A stretch of 64,000 bases of DNA, from contig JAJFFF010000012.1 in NCBI GenBank assembly GCA_021776785.1, positions 1 through 64,000 of the forward strand, written 5' to 3'. This document shows, one piece after another, positions 35,347 to 45,158 of this stretch. The translations under genes and the position numbers were made by a program. The number at the start of each line of letters is the position of its first letter. Within the stretch, counting starts at the first letter, position 1. Below the pieces are notes generated by a model. It saw only the letters and a list, made by a program, of their open reading frames with translations. It made no database searches and was not told where the DNA came from. This stretch comes from Planctomycetota bacterium. Its GTDB lineage: Bacteria; Planctomycetota; PLA2.

Positions 35347-35894
35347 CGGATGAGTCCTCCCACGGCCGCGCGCACCGCCGACGAAACATCGTCGATCGAA
35401 CGGTCGCCGTCGATCTCGTGGAGCAAGCCGCGCATGCGGTAGTACCCGACCAGCGGCTCGGTCTGCTCGCGATACACCGTCAGGCGGTCGCGCACGACCT
35501 CCTCGGTGTCATCTTTGCGTCCCTCGCCGCGACCCAGGATGCGCTGCACCAAAATCTCGTCTTCGACATCGAGGAAGAGCGCGGCGTCGATCTCGGCGGC
35601 CTTTGAAAGCACCTCAACCTGCGCCAAGTTGCGCGGGTAGCCGTCGAGGATGTAGCCGGCTTGGGCATCATCCATCGTCAGCCGTTCCTTAACCAACGCG
35701 TCCACGACCCGGTCCGGTACAAGCTGTCCCTTTTCCATAAACGACCGGGCCGAGAGCCCTGTCTCCGTGCCGCGTTGGATCGCGGAACGAAGCATGTCGC
35801 CTGTGGACAGGTGCAAAAGCCCAGCATCACTCGCGAGGAGCTTTGCTTGGGTGCCTTTGCCAGCGCCCGGAGGTCCTAAGAACACGAGCTTCAT
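35343..35894 (-). CDS. adk: adenylate kinase (short LID form)
   Basis: The 183-residue enzyme begins MKLVFLGPPGAGKGTQAKLL (P loop) and has STGDMLRSA and YILDGYPRNLAQ. The LID is short and has no zinc cysteines. It interconverts ATP+AMP and 2 ADP. Typical position between secY and map; it starts immediately after the secY stop. Confidence 0.97.
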   Translation of the reverse strand: MKLVFLGPPGAGKGTQAKLLASDAGLLHLSTGDMLRSAIQRGTETGLSARSFMEKGQLVPDRVVDALVKERLTMDDAQAGYILDGYPRNLAQVEVLSKAAEIDAALFLDVEDEILVQRILGRGEGRKDDTEEVVRDRLTVYREQTEPLVGYYRMRGLLHEIDGDRSIDDVSSAVRAAVGGLIR

Positions 35895-37244
35895 CTAGTC
35901 GTCTCGACGACTTTCCTTGCCGGTACGAAGGAATCCTTCGTAGTTGCGCATGACGAGATACGAGTTGAGCTTGTCGACCACGTCGAGCGCAACCGACACC
36001 ACGATCAGAATCGTAGTACCACCGAGATAAATGGTGAGCATGTCCGGCAGCCCGAGGCTGTCCGCGATGATCACCGGCAAGATCGCGATGAACGCCAGGA
36101 AGGACGCGCCCGCCAGCGTGATCCGGTTCATGATCTTCTCGAGATGCTCCGCCGTCGGACGACCCGGGCGGATGCCCGGAATGAAGCTTCCGTACTCCTT
36201 CATGTTCTTGCTCATCTCAACCGGGTTGAACATGAGCGCGACCCAGAAGAAGGCGAAGAAGAACGTCAAGACGACGTACAGAAGCGACCAGAGGAACTTG
36301 CCGTAGCCGAGCGCTGCCGAGATGGTGTCGAGTCCGACCCACTCAAACAGCAGCGGCGGAAACGCCAAGAGCGCCGACGCGAAAATCACGGGCATGACGC
36401 CCGCCATGTTGACCTTGAGCGGCATGTAGTGACGCTGCCCACCCATGACCTTGCGGCCGCGGGTGATCTTGGCGTACTGCACTGGGATCTTGCGCTGGCC
36501 CTTCGTGATGAAGACCACGCCCAAGATGACGACCACGAACAAGCCGGTGAGCAGAAATCCTGCAGCGGCGCTGAGGTTGGCGGCAAACAGCGTTTGCGGA
36601 AGCTGCGCCACAATGCCGGCCATGATCAGCAACGAGATGCCGTTCCCGACGCCGGTCTCCGTAATCTGTTCGCCAACCCACATGAGGAACATCGTTCCTG
36701 TGGTCAACGTGAGGATCCACCCCATCGAGAGCCACATCCCAGGCAGCTCACTGCCAAAGATCAGCGACTGACTCGCCGTGCCTAACGACGCTCCGGATAC
36801 CGGATCGAGTACGGGCAGCGGCACGAAGCCGCGGAACTGTTGAATGGTGAACGCCGCTTGGACGATGCAGATCGGAATGGTCGCGTAGCGCGTCCACTGG
36901 TTGATCTTGCGCTGTCCCGCGCTGCCCTCCTTGGAGAGCTTCTCCAGCGCCGGGATCACCTTCACGAGCAGCGAGAAGATAATGCTCGAACTGATGTAGG
37001 GCATGATGCCCAGGCTGAACAAAGACGCCTGCTGCAACCCGCCGCCGCTGATGATGTTGAGGAATTCAATCAGCGGGTTACCCCCGCCTTGATTACTTTC
37101 CTGCAACAACCGCAGCTTCTCCGGGTCGATCCCGGGCATCGGGATGTTCCAGCCGATGCGATACACCCCCAACAACACAAACGTCATGAACAGACGCTTG
37201 CGCAGCTCAGGGATGCGGAAGATATTGACGACGGACTGGAGCAT
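35895..37244 (-). CDS. secY: protein translocase subunit SecY
   Basis: The 449-residue integral membrane protein has ten hydrophobic helices, the N-terminal LQSVVNIFRIPELRKRLFMT, the plug-region GGGLQQASLFSLGIMPYISSSII and the loop SFIPGIRPGRPTAEHLEKIMNR. It forms the protein-conducting channel with SecE/SecG. Its ATG overlaps the rplO stop by one base (TGATG). Confidence 0.97.
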   Translation of the reverse strand: MLQSVVNIFRIPELRKRLFMTFVLLGVYRIGWNIPMPGIDPEKLRLLQESNQGGGNPLIEFLNIISGGGLQQASLFSLGIMPYISSSIIFSLLVKVIPALEKLSKEGSAGQRKINQWTRYATIPICIVQAAFTIQQFRGFVPLPVLDPVSGASLGTASQSLIFGSELPGMWLSMGWILTLTTGTMFLMWVGEQITETGVGNGISLLIMAGIVAQLPQTLFAANLSAAAGFLLTGLFVVVILGVVFITKGQRKIPVQYAKITRGRKVMGGQRHYMPLKVNMAGVMPVIFASALLAFPPLLFEWVGLDTISAALGYGKFLWSLLYVVLTFFFAFFWVALMFNPVEMSKNMKEYGSFIPGIRPGRPTAEHLEKIMNRITLAGASFLAFIAILPVIIADSLGLPDMLTIYLGGTTILIVVSVALDVVDKLNSYLVMRNYEGFLRTGKESRRDD

Positions 37245-37687
37245 CAGGCTGTGAGCGCCGAGCCTCCGGCGCCTTCGATCTTTTCTTTCGCCGATTTCGA
37301 GAATCGGTCTGCGGTAACGTTCAACTTCTTCTTGATGTCGCCGCTACCGAGCACCTTAATGGGACCTTGGCGCGCGTTGACGAGACGTGCTTCACGAATC
37401 GCTTCGGCGTCCACGGTCGCGCCATCTTCAAACGCCGTTTCCAGTTGGCCGACGTTGACGATGGCGTATTCCTTGCGGAACTTGTTGTTGAAACCGCGCT
37501 TGGGCAGGCGGCGATAGAGCGGGGACTGTCCACCCTCGAAGCCGAGCGGCGTTCCGCCTCCCGACCGAGACTGTTGTCCCTTCACACCGCGCCCAGCGGT
37601 CTTGCCTTTGCCCGAGCCCGGGCCACGGCCGACACGCTTGCGCTTCTTGCGCGGAATAAAAGCCGCGCGGATATCCGCCAGATTCAT
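37244..37687 (-). CDS. rplO: 50S ribosomal protein L15
   Basis: The 147-residue protein shows the L15 start with its Gly/Lys/Arg-rich loop ([30 protein letters not shown]) and [17 protein letters not shown]. Its ATG overlaps the rpsE stop, leaving no room for rpmD (L30), which usually sits here. Confidence 0.97.
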   Translation of the reverse strand: MNLADIRAAFIPRKKRKRVGRGPGSGKGKTAGRGVKGQQSRSGGGTPLGFEGGQSPLYRRLPKRGFNNKFRKEYAIVNVGQLETAFEDGATVDAEAIREARLVNARQGPIKVLGSGDIKKKLNVTADRFSKSAKEKIEGAGGSALTA

Positions 37688-38193
37688 CGGATCGTCACCC
37701 CCCGACGGCGTTCGACACTCTTCTTCGTGCGCAATTGCGCAAGACCGTCAAACGTCGCCTTCACCAGGTTCACGGGGTTCGTGGAACCGTAGACTTTGGT
37801 CAGGATGTCGCGGATGCCTGCCGACTCGAGAACGGCGCGCACAGCTTGGCCGGCGATGACACCGGTTCCGGGCGCGGCCGGGATCAAGTAGACCTTGCTC
37901 GAGCAGTAGCGTCCGATGACTTCGTGCGGAATCGTGGTGCCGACGGTGGGAACGCGAACGAGGCGCTTGCGGCCATCCTTCACACCCTTTTCCACTGCGT
38001 TCGGAACCTGCACCGCCTTGCCGAAGCCGTAGCCAACGACGCCCGCCTGATCACCAACGGTCACCAAGGCGCTGAAGGAGAAGCGTCGGCCACCCTTCAC
38101 CACCGCGGCGCAGCGGTTGATCTTGACGACGGTCTCGTTGAGCGTGAGGCCTTCGGGGCTCACCTGGTCGCGGAATTCATGCCGTCGAGCCAT
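37684..38193 (-). CDS. rpsE: 30S ribosomal protein S5
   Basis: The 169-residue protein has the S5 double-stranded-RNA-binding domain ([29 protein letters not shown]) and the C-terminal fold ([29 protein letters not shown]). S5 affects translational accuracy. It starts right after rplR and overlaps rplO. Confidence 0.97.
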   Translation of the reverse strand: MARRHEFRDQVSPEGLTLNETVVKINRCAAVVKGGRRFSFSALVTVGDQAGVVGYGFGKAVQVPNAVEKGVKDGRKRLVRVPTVGTTIPHEVIGRYCSSKVYLIPAAPGTGVIAGQAVRAVLESAGIRDILTKVYGSTNPVNLVKATFDGLAQLRTKKSVERRRGVTIR

Positions 38194-38550
38194 TTAGAAC
38201 ACCAGTCCCTTCTCGCGTGCGGCATCAGCTAACGCACGGACACGTCCGTGATAGCGGTAGCTGCCGCGATCGAACTTAATCGCTTTGATGTTGAGTGCTT
38301 GTGCCTTCTCGGCCACGTCTAAGCCCACTTTCTTGGCGTGCTCGACGGTGCCGCCGTACTCGCCGCACAGGACGCGGCTCGACGAAGCACAGATCGTGAC
38401 GCCGCGCTCGTCGTCGATGAGCTGGGCGTAGATATGTTTGTTGGAGCGGTGCACGGTCAGGCGCGGACGCACAGCGTCGCCCTGCACGCGCTTGCGCGTA
38501 TGAAACGCGCGGCGCTCTCGTTGTTTGTTGATTCTCTTTTGGCGCTGCAT
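38194..38550 (-). CDS. rplR: 50S ribosomal protein L18
   Basis: The 118-residue protein has the L18 signature RPRLTVHRSNKHIYAQLIDDERGVT and ends KFDRGSYRYHGRVRALADAAREKGLVF. It binds 5S rRNA with L5. It is 2 nt from rplF. Confidence 0.97.
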   Translation of the reverse strand: MQRQKRINKQRERRAFHTRKRVQGDAVRPRLTVHRSNKHIYAQLIDDERGVTICASSSRVLCGEYGGTVEHAKKVGLDVAEKAQALNIKAIKFDRGSYRYHGRVRALADAAREKGLVF

Positions 38551-38552
38551 CG

Positions 38553-39098
38553 CTAATCACTTCCGACGAACGACTTACCTTGCTTGCGCTCGATCTGCTC
38601 ACCGCGGTAACGCACACCCTTGCCCTTGTACGGCTCGGGCTTACGTGACGACCGCACCTCGGCCGCAAACTGTCCGACCTTTTGCTTGTCGGGGCCCGTC
38701 ACCACGACGCGCGTGGGGTTGGGCAGCTCGACTTTGACTCCATCCGGAATCGTCACCGTCAGCGTGTTCGCGTATCCGACTTTCAGCGACAGCACTTTGC
38801 CGTTGCTACTCGCCTGATACGAGACGCCGTGAATCTCGAGCTCTTTTTTGTATCCATCAACCACGCCTTGGACGTGGTTGTTGAGGAGCGAACGGATCAG
38901 GCCGTGCAGCGCCCGCGACTTCTTGTCGTTGTGACGCCGCGTAACCACGAGGCTGCCATCCTCAAGCGCCACAGAAATCTGCGCCGGGATGTCTTGGGTC
39001 AGCGTGCCCAACTTGCCTTTGATCGTGACGACGCTGCCGTCAATTTTGGCGTCGACGCCACTCGGCACCGGAACCGGCTGTTTGCCGATACGTGACAT
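38553..39098 (-). CDS. rplF: 50S ribosomal protein L6
   Basis: The 181-residue protein starts MSRIGKQPVPVPSGVDAKID and has the second L6 repeat with the signature PEPYKGKGVRYRGEQIERKQGKS near the C terminus. It supports the GTPase-associated region of 50S. It is 4 nt from rpsH. Confidence 0.97.
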   Translation of the reverse strand: MSRIGKQPVPVPSGVDAKIDGSVVTIKGKLGTLTQDIPAQISVALEDGSLVVTRRHNDKKSRALHGLIRSLLNNHVQGVVDGYKKELEIHGVSYQASSNGKVLSLKVGYANTLTVTIPDGVKVELPNPTRVVVTGPDKQKVGQFAAEVRSSRKPEPYKGKGVRYRGEQIERKQGKSFVGSD

Positions 39099-39102
39099 AT
39101 CG

Positions 39103-39501
39103 CTACCAGACCTTTCCGATGTATTCGCCGCCGAGGCGCTGCTCGCGACAGAGCGAGTCTGTCATGACGCCGCGCGACGTCGAGTAGATGCCAATGCCCA
39201 TGCCGCGCAGGACGCGCTCGATGTTGTCGGCGCGCTTGTAGACACGGCAACCGGGCTTGGAAACACGACTGATTTTTTCGATGATCGACTTGCCGTCGTC
39301 GTCGCGGCGCAGATACACGCGCATCCGCTTGCGACCTTCGACTTCAGTCACCTGCTTTTCACGAACGAATCCTTCGGCGACGAGTACGTCGACAATCGAT
39401 TCCTTCATCTTGCTATAGGGCATATCGACTTTGTTTCGACCCGCTTCTCCGGCGTTGCGGATGCGTGTGAACAAGTCGGCAATGGGATCCGTCATCGTCA
39501 T
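39103..39501 (-). CDS. rpsH: 30S ribosomal protein S8
   Basis: The 132-residue protein has TDPIADLFTRIRNAG at the N terminus and the C-terminal RGMGIGIYSTSRGVMTDSLCREQRLGGEYIGKVW. AGGAG lies 7 nt before ATG 39501, so the MTMTDP start is used. S8 is a primary 16S-binding protein and, in E. coli, the repressor of the spc operon. Confidence 0.97.
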   Translation of the reverse strand: MTMTDPIADLFTRIRNAGEAGRNKVDMPYSKMKESIVDVLVAEGFVREKQVTEVEGRKRMRVYLRRDDDGKSIIEKISRVSKPGCRVYKRADNIERVLRGMGIGIYSTSRGVMTDSLCREQRLGGEYIGKVW

Positions 39502-39511
39502 AAAACGTCTC

Positions 39512-39781
39512 CTACCAACTCGCCTTGGTCATGCCCGGGATCTGTCCCAGCAGCGCGAGTTCGCGCATCATGATTCGGGAGACGCCGAAGCGGCGGTAAT
39601 AGCCGCGTGAACGACCGGTCAAAGAACAACGGTTGTTGAGCCGCGAAGGGCTCGAGTTGCGCGGAAGTCGGGCCAGTCCAAACCAGTCGCCTTGCTCCTT
39701 GAGCTCGGCGCGCTTGGCTGCGTACTTTTCGTAGAGCGCGCGGCGTTTCGCTTCGCGTGCTATCCATGATTTTTTCGCCAT
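39512..39781 (-). CDS. rpsN: 30S ribosomal protein S14 (zinc-free long form)
   Basis: The 89-residue protein ([22 protein letters not shown]..., [19 protein letters not shown]) is the long S14 type without the CxxC zinc site. It lies between rplE and rpsH as usual. Confidence 0.97.
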   Translation of the reverse strand: MAKKSWIAREAKRRALYEKYAAKRAELKEQGDWFGLARLPRNSSPSRLNNRCSLTGRSRGYYRRFGVSRIMMRELALLGQIPGMTKASW

Positions 39782-39785
39782 CGCC

Positions 39786-40337
39786 CTATCTCCGCTCGTC
39801 CGGCCGACGGAACGGGAAACCGAGCTGCGCGAGTGCGTCGCGGCTCACTTCGTCCCTGCCACCGGTAAAAGTCATGATGATGTTCATTCCCTGATGGTGC
39901 TCGATGCGATCCGCATCGACCTCGGGGAACACGATCTGATCGCTCAGGCCCATCGAGTAATTGCCACGGCCGTCGAGCTTGTCCTTCAGGCCGCGAAAGT
40001 CACGAATACGAGGAACGGCGATCGAAATCAGCCGGTCCAAGAACTCCCACATGCGCTTGCCGCGCAACGTGACGCGACAACCGACCGGGTACCCCTCGCG
40101 CAGATGGAACTGCGCGATCGACTTGCGTGCGCGGGTCACCACCGGGCGTTGACCCGTGATGCGACCCATATCCCGCATCGCCTCTTCGAGGTGCTTCGGG
40201 TTGTCGCGCGCCTTGCCAATACCCATATTGAGGGTGATCTTTTGGAGCTTCGGTACGGCGTGGATGTTGTCGTAGCCGAACTTCTCTTTCAGACTGGGAC
40301 GAACCTCAGTCCGATATTTTTCCATCAATCGAGCCAT
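39786..40337 (-). CDS. rplE: 50S ribosomal protein L5
   Basis: The 183-residue protein has the L5 motifs [40 protein letters not shown] and [18 protein letters not shown]. It binds 5S rRNA in the central protuberance. It is preceded by rplX at 3 nt. Confidence 0.97.
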   Translation of the reverse strand: MARLMEKYRTEVRPSLKEKFGYDNIHAVPKLQKITLNMGIGKARDNPKHLEEAMRDMGRITGQRPVVTRARKSIAQFHLREGYPVGCRVTLRGKRMWEFLDRLISIAVPRIRDFRGLKDKLDGRGNYSMGLSDQIVFPEVDADRIEHHQGMNIIMTFTGGRDEVSRDALAQLGFPFRRPDERR

Positions 40338-40340
40338 CGC

Positions 40341-40718
40341 TTACGACTCCTCGTCCTTCTGGCCGTCACCCTTGGAGTCGGCTTTTTTGGACGCTGCTTT
40401 GCCCGCCGCGGTAATCGGCTTGCCCGTTTTGCGCGCGATACGAGTCTTGCGGCCGTCGATGACGGCCGAACCGACTCGCGTCCGCACATCCGCCGTTTCG
40501 TCCACGAGCATGACATTGCTCATGTGAACCGGCGTCTCACGGCGCACACGCCCACCTTGGGGGTGCTGCTGACTCTTCCGCATGTGTTTCCAGCGCAAGT
40601 TCACGCCTTCGACGGCCACGCGGCCTTTGTCGTTAAGAACACGAAGGACCCGTCCGCGCTTGCCGCGGTCGTTGCCCGTCACGATCTCAACCAGATCGCC
40701 TTTTCGGATCCGAGCCAT
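40341..40718 (-). CDS. rplX: 50S ribosomal protein L24
   Basis: The 125-residue protein starts [27 protein letters not shown] (KOW motif) and has a basic, Lys-rich C-terminal extension (AGKAASKKADSKGDGQKDEES). ATG 40718 shares one base with the rplN stop (TGATG) and has GGAGG 7 nt upstream; the ORF track uses the GTG one codon earlier. Confidence 0.96.
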   Translation of the reverse strand: MARIRKGDLVEIVTGNDRGKRGRVLRVLNDKGRVAVEGVNLRWKHMRKSQQHPQGGRVRRETPVHMSNVMLVDETADVRTRVGSAVIDGRKTRIARKTGKPITAAGKAASKKADSKGDGQKDEES

Positions 40719-41086
40719 CACACCACCTCCGGTGCAAGCGAGATGATCTTCATAAAACGCTTCTGGCGCAGCTCGCGCGCCACCGCGCCAAAAATACGAG
40801 TGCCCTTCGGGTTCCCATCGCCGTCGATTACGACAAGCGCGTTGGAATCGAAACGCACATACGAACCGTCGTCGCGTCGCAGGTTCGCCCTCTGGCGAAC
40901 GATGACACCGCGAATGACGGAACCGGGCTTGATTTCACTGCCCGGAATAGCCTTCTTGACCGAACACACGATCACGTCGCCGATGCGTGCATAGCGACGG
41001 CGCGTGCCGCCGAGCACCTTGATGCACATCACGCTCTTGGCGCCGCTGTTGTCCGCGACTTCGAGGCGACTCTGCATCTGAATCAT
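40718..41086 (-). CDS. rplN: 50S ribosomal protein L14
   Basis: The 122-residue protein begins [27 protein letters not shown] and has [33 protein letters not shown], an exact L14 pattern. ATG 41086 overlaps the rpsQ stop (ATGA) with AAGGAG upstream; the ORF-track start at 41137 lies in rpsQ. Confidence 0.97.
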   Translation of the reverse strand: MIQMQSRLEVADNSGAKSVMCIKVLGGTRRRYARIGDVIVCSVKKAIPGSEIKPGSVIRGVIVRQRANLRRDDGSYVRFDSNALVVIDGDGNPKGTRIFGAVARELRQKRFMKIISLAPEVV

Positions 41087-41355
41087 CGGGCGCTCTCCTT
41101 GGTGGGCGCACGCGTGACGATCTCCGTGAGGCGCCACCGCTTGTTCTTGGAAAGCGGGCGCGTCTCCGCGATGACGACAGTGTCGCCGGGGAGCGCCTCT
41201 TCGTTGACGTCGTGAGCCATGTACCGCTTGGTTGACTCGATGAACTTTCCGTACTTGGGATGCGCAAAGCGACGGACGACATCGACCGTAATGGTCTTTG
41301 TCATCTTGTTGCTCTTAACGACCCCTTTCAGGACCTTGCGATTATGAATACGCAT
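41083..41355 (-). CDS. rpsQ: 30S ribosomal protein S17
   Basis: The 90-residue OB-fold protein ([41 protein letters not shown], abbreviated; [13 protein letters not shown]) is S17, a 16S h11-binding protein. It is 4 nt after rpmC and overlaps rplN. Confidence 0.97.
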   Translation of the reverse strand: MRIHNRKVLKGVVKSNKMTKTITVDVVRRFAHPKYGKFIESTKRYMAHDVNEEALPGDTVVIAETRPLSKNKRWRLTEIVTRAPTKESAR

Positions 41356-41359
41356 GCGA

Positions 41360-41563
41360 CTACGACTCCTGACCGACGCTCTTGCGCTCGGTCATGACCG
41401 TGAGAATGCGCGCAACATCACGCCGCATCTTTCGGGTCTTTCCACGCTCTTCAACTTCGTCTTGTCCCGCGCGGAACTGGGCCTGAAACAAATCCTTGCG
41501 CAACTCGCTAAGCGTCTCGCGCAACTCCCCATCCGACTTCTCGCGTAGTTCAGTGGCTTTCAC
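41360..41563 (-). CDS. rpmC: 50S ribosomal protein L29
   Basis: The 67-residue helical hairpin ([32 protein letters not shown]) is L29, at the nascent-chain exit. The start is GTG, and it overlaps the rplP stop (GTGA). Confidence 0.96.
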   Translation of the reverse strand: MKATELREKSDGELRETLSELRKDLFQAQFRAGQDEVEERGKTRKMRRDVARILTVMTERKSVGQES

Positions 41564-41982
41564 AGCGCTTCCTTTCGGCGAAGCAGCTTCACCTTGATCG
41601 GGAGCTTGTGGCTCATCCGGTTGAACGCTTTTTTCACGACTTCTTCGTCGGAACAGCCACCGATCTCGAAGAGAACGGTGCCCGGCTTGACGACGGCCGC
41701 CCAGTACGAGATGTCTCCCTTGCCCTTACCCATGCGCGTCTCTTCGGGAAGCGACGTCACCGGCTTGTGCGGGAAGATGCGAATGAACAAACGGCCGCGA
41801 CCGGCCAACGCGCGCGTCGCCGCGACACGTGAGGATTCAATTTGTGCTGCGGTGATCCACGTCGGCTCGAGCGCCTGCAGGCCGTAGTCGCCGTAAGCGA
41901 CGGTGTGGCCTTTGGTGGCGTTGCCTTTGATGGTACCGCGCTGTTGTTTGCGCCAGCGAACGCGTTTAGGCATCAGGGCCAT
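41560..41982 (-). CDS. rplP: 50S ribosomal protein L16
   Basis: The 140-residue protein has MPKRVRWRKQQRGTIKGNATKGHTVAYGDYGLQALEPTWI (abbreviated) and MGKGKGDISYWAAVVKPGTVLFEIGG. It organises the A-tRNA site. ATG 41982 is kept because GGAG lies 10 nt upstream; the ATG three codons on would lack one. The gene overlaps rpsC by 17 nt. Confidence 0.96.
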   Translation of the reverse strand: MALMPKRVRWRKQQRGTIKGNATKGHTVAYGDYGLQALEPTWITAAQIESSRVAATRALAGRGRLFIRIFPHKPVTSLPEETRMGKGKGDISYWAAVVKPGTVLFEIGGCSDEEVVKKAFNRMSHKLPIKVKLLRRKEAL

Positions 41983-42649
41983 TGTTGCGTCGCTCCTTTC
42001 TCAAGACTCCGTCTTCCTTGACCTCGCCGAAGCGGCCACGGTAGATCCATGCCTTGCATCCGATCGTGCCGTACTTGGTACGGGCGATCGCGTATCCATA
42101 GCGAACGTCTGCGCGCAGCGTCTGCAAGGGAACCTGGCCCCAACTCTGCTTCTCGGTGCGCGCGATTTCCGCGCCGCCCAAACGGCCACTGATCTGAAGT
42201 CGAACGCCCTTGGCGCCGCGCTCGCGGCAGAGCTCCAACATCTTCTTCAGCGTGCGGCGGAACGGCATGCGCCGCAAAAGCTGATCGCTGATCTGCTCCG
42301 CGACGATCTGGCCTTCCAGTTCGGGCTTGTTGATCTCAAAAATGTCGAGCTGCACGCGCGAACCCAGCATCTTGGTCAGATCCTGGCGCAGCGCATCCAC
42401 CTTGACGCCCTTGCGGCCGATGAGCACGCCGGGCTTGGCACAATGAACCAAGATGCGCACCAACTCACGGCTGCGCTCGATCTCGATGCGCGGAATCTGC
42501 GCTCCGTAGAACAACTTCTTGATGTGCTTGCGGATTTCGAAGTCCTGCTTCAACAGGCGCGGGAAATCTTTTTTGTGTGCGAACCAGCGGGAGTCGTGAC
42601 GACGGGTAATGCCGACACGGAAACCGATGGGATGTGTTTTTTGACCCAT
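41966..42649 (-). CDS. rpsC: 30S ribosomal protein S3
   Basis: The 227-residue protein starts MGQKTHPIGFRVGITRRHDSRWF, has the KH domain (VHCAKPGVLIGRKGVKVDALRQDL) and the C-terminal GARGVRLQISGRLGGAEIAR-type region. S3 lines the mRNA entry channel. Normal S10-operon position. Confidence 0.97.
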   Translation of the reverse strand: MGQKTHPIGFRVGITRRHDSRWFAHKKDFPRLLKQDFEIRKHIKKLFYGAQIPRIEIERSRELVRILVHCAKPGVLIGRKGVKVDALRQDLTKMLGSRVQLDIFEINKPELEGQIVAEQISDQLLRRMPFRRTLKKMLELCRERGAKGVRLQISGRLGGAEIARTEKQSWGQVPLQTLRADVRYGYAIARTKYGTIGCKAWIYRGRFGEVKEDGVLRKERRNNGPDA

Positions 42650-42654
42650 AGCCG

Positions 42655-43083
42655 TTACTCCGATGCCTGTTCAGTCGTCGCGACGGCCGTTGCGTCGTCT
42701 TCCGCTTTCGAGCGCCGCGAAGAGCGGCTGCTGTCTTCCATGAGCCCAACAATGAGGTGAGCTGTGCGCTTGCGAATCGGTGTCGCACGGCCCATCGCAC
42801 GCGGGCGCCAACGCGGGCGGCCGCCGAGGAGCGGGCCCATGTCGACGCGAGACTCGTGCACAATCAACGCCTTGAGATCGACATCCATGTCGTTGCTCGC
42901 GTTGGCCATGGCTGACCGAATCACCTTGTGCAGGAGGTACGCAGCGCGACGCGGATGCGCGCCGAGCACCGACAACGCATCGTTGACGGGCATGCCGCGC
43001 ACCATGTCGGCGACCAAACGCGCCTTTCGCGGTGAGATGCGCGCCCAACGGTGCGCCGCTCGATAGATCTTGGGTTGCTCCAC
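42655..43083 (-). CDS. rplV: 50S ribosomal protein L22
   Basis: The 142-residue protein has the L22 core (AAHRWARISPRKARLVADMVRGMPVNDAL..., GRPRWRPRAMGRATPIRKRTAHLI) with the hairpin that reaches the exit tunnel. An acidic, Ser/Ala-rich C-terminal tail of about 30 residues is lineage-specific. It is 2 nt from rpsS. Confidence 0.97.
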   Translation of the reverse strand: MEQPKIYRAAHRWARISPRKARLVADMVRGMPVNDALSVLGAHPRRAAYLLHKVIRSAMANASNDMDVDLKALIVHESRVDMGPLLGGRPRWRPRAMGRATPIRKRTAHLIVGLMEDSSRSSRRSKAEDDATAVATTEQASE

Positions 43084-43085
43084 GT

Positions 43086-43361
43086 CTATCTCCGCTCTTC
43101 CTTCTTATTGGTGTGGCCACGAAAAGTGCGCGTGGGTGCGAACTCGCCGAACTTGTGGCCCACCATGTCTTCTGTCACGAAGACTTTGAGGAACCTGTTG
43201 CCGTTGTGCACAAGAAACGTGTGCTGCACAAACTCCGGCACAATCGTGCAGGAGCGCGCCCATATCTTGATGGGATCGCGACGGCTCTGCTGATCGAGAA
43301 TCTCGACCTTGCGCAGAATTTTTTCGTCCACATAGGGACCTTTTTTGAGGCTGCGACTCAT
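43086..43361 (-). CDS. rpsS: 30S ribosomal protein S19
   Basis: The 91-residue protein begins [20 protein letters not shown] and has the signature [30 protein letters not shown]. It sits in the 30S head. It is 2 nt after rplB. Confidence 0.97.
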   Translation of the reverse strand: MSRSLKKGPYVDEKILRKVEILDQQSRRDPIKIWARSCTIVPEFVQHTFLVHNGNRFLKVFVTEDMVGHKFGEFAPTRTFRGHTNKKEERR

Positions 43362-43363
43362 AC

Positions 43364-44206
43364 TTACCTCTGGTGCTTACCGCGCTTGCGACCGCGCAAA
43401 ATGCGACGACTCGTCGGCTTCCTCTTCTTACGCGTCTTCCCGCCCTTCGCGGGGACGCCGCTGAACGAGACCGGATGACGTCCGCCGGCACGACGACCCT
43501 CACCACCGCCCATCGGGTGGGCAACGGGGTTCATCGCGCTACCGCGGACCTTCGGGCGACGCCCGAGCCAGCGGTTGCGTCCCGCCTTACCGATCACAAT
43601 CAGGTTGTGCTCAATGTTGCCGAGCTGACCGATGGTCGCGCGACACTTCAAGTTGATCTTCATGATCGCGCCGCTGGGCAGCAAGACGATGCCGTAGTTG
43701 CCGTCTTTCGCCTGAAGCTGCGCGACACCACCCGCCGCACGCACGAGCTGACCGCCCTTGCCGGGGGTGAGCTCGACGTTGTGGATCTGCAAACCGACCG
43801 GAATGTCGCCGAGCGCTTTGCAGTTTCCGACCTTCGGCTCCGCATCGGGACCGTTGCTGATCATCTGCCCCACTTCGAGTTTGAGCGGCGCCAAAATGTA
43901 GCGCTTCTCGCCGTCTAAGTAGTGCAAGAGAGCAATGCGGCACGAACGGTTCGGGTCGTACTCGATCGCTGCGACCTTGGCGGGAACCCCGTCCTTGGTG
44001 CGCTTGAAATCGATGATGCGGTACTTGCGTTTGTGACCACCACCGCGACGACGCTGCGTCATCCGGCCGAGGTTGTTACGCCCGCCTGATTTCTTCAGCG
44101 GTCGGAGCAACGACTTTTCGGGTGTCGACTTCGTGATTTCTTTGAAGTCGTATCCCGAGCCGCCACGGCGTCCGGCGCTGGTAGGTTTGAATTTCTTTAG
44201 GCCCAT
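43364..44206 (-). CDS. rplB: 50S ribosomal protein L2
   Basis: The 280-residue protein has [32 protein letters not shown] and the C-terminal [21 protein letters not shown] with the His essential for peptidyl transfer support. It belongs to the peptidyl-transferase centre periphery. It is 19 nt after rplW. Confidence 0.98.
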   Translation of the reverse strand: MGLKKFKPTSAGRRGGSGYDFKEITKSTPEKSLLRPLKKSGGRNNLGRMTQRRRGGGHKRKYRIIDFKRTKDGVPAKVAAIEYDPNRSCRIALLHYLDGEKRYILAPLKLEVGQMISNGPDAEPKVGNCKALGDIPVGLQIHNVELTPGKGGQLVRAAGGVAQLQAKDGNYGIVLLPSGAIMKINLKCRATIGQLGNIEHNLIVIGKAGRNRWLGRRPKVRGSAMNPVAHPMGGGEGRRAGGRHPVSFSGVPAKGGKTRKKRKPTSRRILRGRKRGKHQR

Positions 44207-44225
44207 CGGAAGAATCCCCTAACGA

Positions 44226-44519
44226 TTAATAGAAGTCCTCGATCGCGTGCCCGTCTTTGAGCACGACAATCGCCTTCTTCCAGGCCGGGCGACGACCGAA
44301 ATGCCGGCCGAGGCGCTTGAGTTTGCCAAGGTAGTTTTGCGTACGCACTTTCTGCACGCTCACGCCGAAGATCGCTTCCACCGCTTGGCGGATCTCGACC
44401 TTGTTGGCCTCGCGCGCAACCTCAAACGGGTACGCACGGTGCCGCTCAACCATCTTCAGGCCCTTTTCCGTCACGCGCGGCTTGCGCACGATCGAGTAGT
44501 AGCGATCCATCTCAGCCAT
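44226..44519 (-). CDS. rplW: 50S ribosomal protein L23
   Basis: The 97-residue protein ([47 protein letters not shown], abbreviated) is L23, the docking site for trigger factor and SRP. ATG 44519 lies 8 nt inside the rplD end and has GGAGG 9 nt upstream; the ORF-track start 44558 is rplD sequence. Confidence 0.96.
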   Translation of the reverse strand: MAEMDRYYSIVRKPRVTEKGLKMVERHRAYPFEVAREANKVEIRQAVEAIFGVSVQKVRTQNYLGKLKRLGRHFGRRPAWKKAIVVLKDGHAIEDFY

Positions 44520-45138
44520 TGAATCGATCCTCCAAGGCCTGGTACGCACCGGCCTCAAACACCACGTACTTGTGGCGGAGGAGCTCGTACGCGTTCAAGT
44601 TTTCCGCGGTGCAGTAGCCAAAGCCCTGCACGTTGCGCAGCGAACGCCAAGTCGCGTCCTCATGCTTGCTGGGAACGATCAAACAGGTGCCGTTGAGGCC
44701 AAGCGGCGCGACTTTGGCCAAAAACCCGCGCGTGCTCGGCGCCTTCATGGCAAAGCTCTCGGCGATCCGGACTTCGCCGTCTTCTAGCTTGCCGTGAATG
44801 GCCGCTTCCAAAGCGGCACGACGCGCTTGCTTGGGCATCGCCCAGCCGTAGTTGCGCGGCTTCTTCGCAAAGGCGACGCCACCACCACGGAGCTGAGCCG
44901 CTTTGCGGTTGCCGTGGCGGGCGTTGCCGGTGCCCTTTTGCCGATACATCTTGGCAGTGGTTCCGGCGACCTCGGCACGAGTAAGCGCGGAGTGGGTACC
45001 CACTCGCTTACGCGCTTCCATCATGACGATGTATTCCTTCAGCAAGACCTTCTTGCCGCGGCGCCGGAATTGCGATGCATCGATGGAGCGCTCGCCTAAG
45101 CGACCGCTGTCATCGAGGACGGGGACAGTGACATCCAT
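44512..45138 (-). CDS. rplD: 50S ribosomal protein L4
   Basis: The 208-residue protein has the L4 loop ([48 protein letters not shown], abbreviated) that reaches the exit tunnel. In E. coli L4 also represses the S10 operon. The gene lies 20 nt after rpsJ; rplC, which should lie between them, is absent. Confidence 0.97.
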   Translation of the reverse strand: MDVTVPVLDDSGRLGERSIDASQFRRRGKKVLLKEYIVMMEARKRVGTHSALTRAEVAGTTAKMYRQKGTGNARHGNRKAAQLRGGGVAFAKKPRNYGWAMPKQARRAALEAAIHGKLEDGEVRIAESFAMKAPSTRGFLAKVAPLGLNGTCLIVPSKHEDATWRSLRNVQGFGYCTAENLNAYELLRHKYVVFEAGAYQALEDRFNG

Positions 45139-45158
45139 CTCAGTACTTTCTCGTTCGA

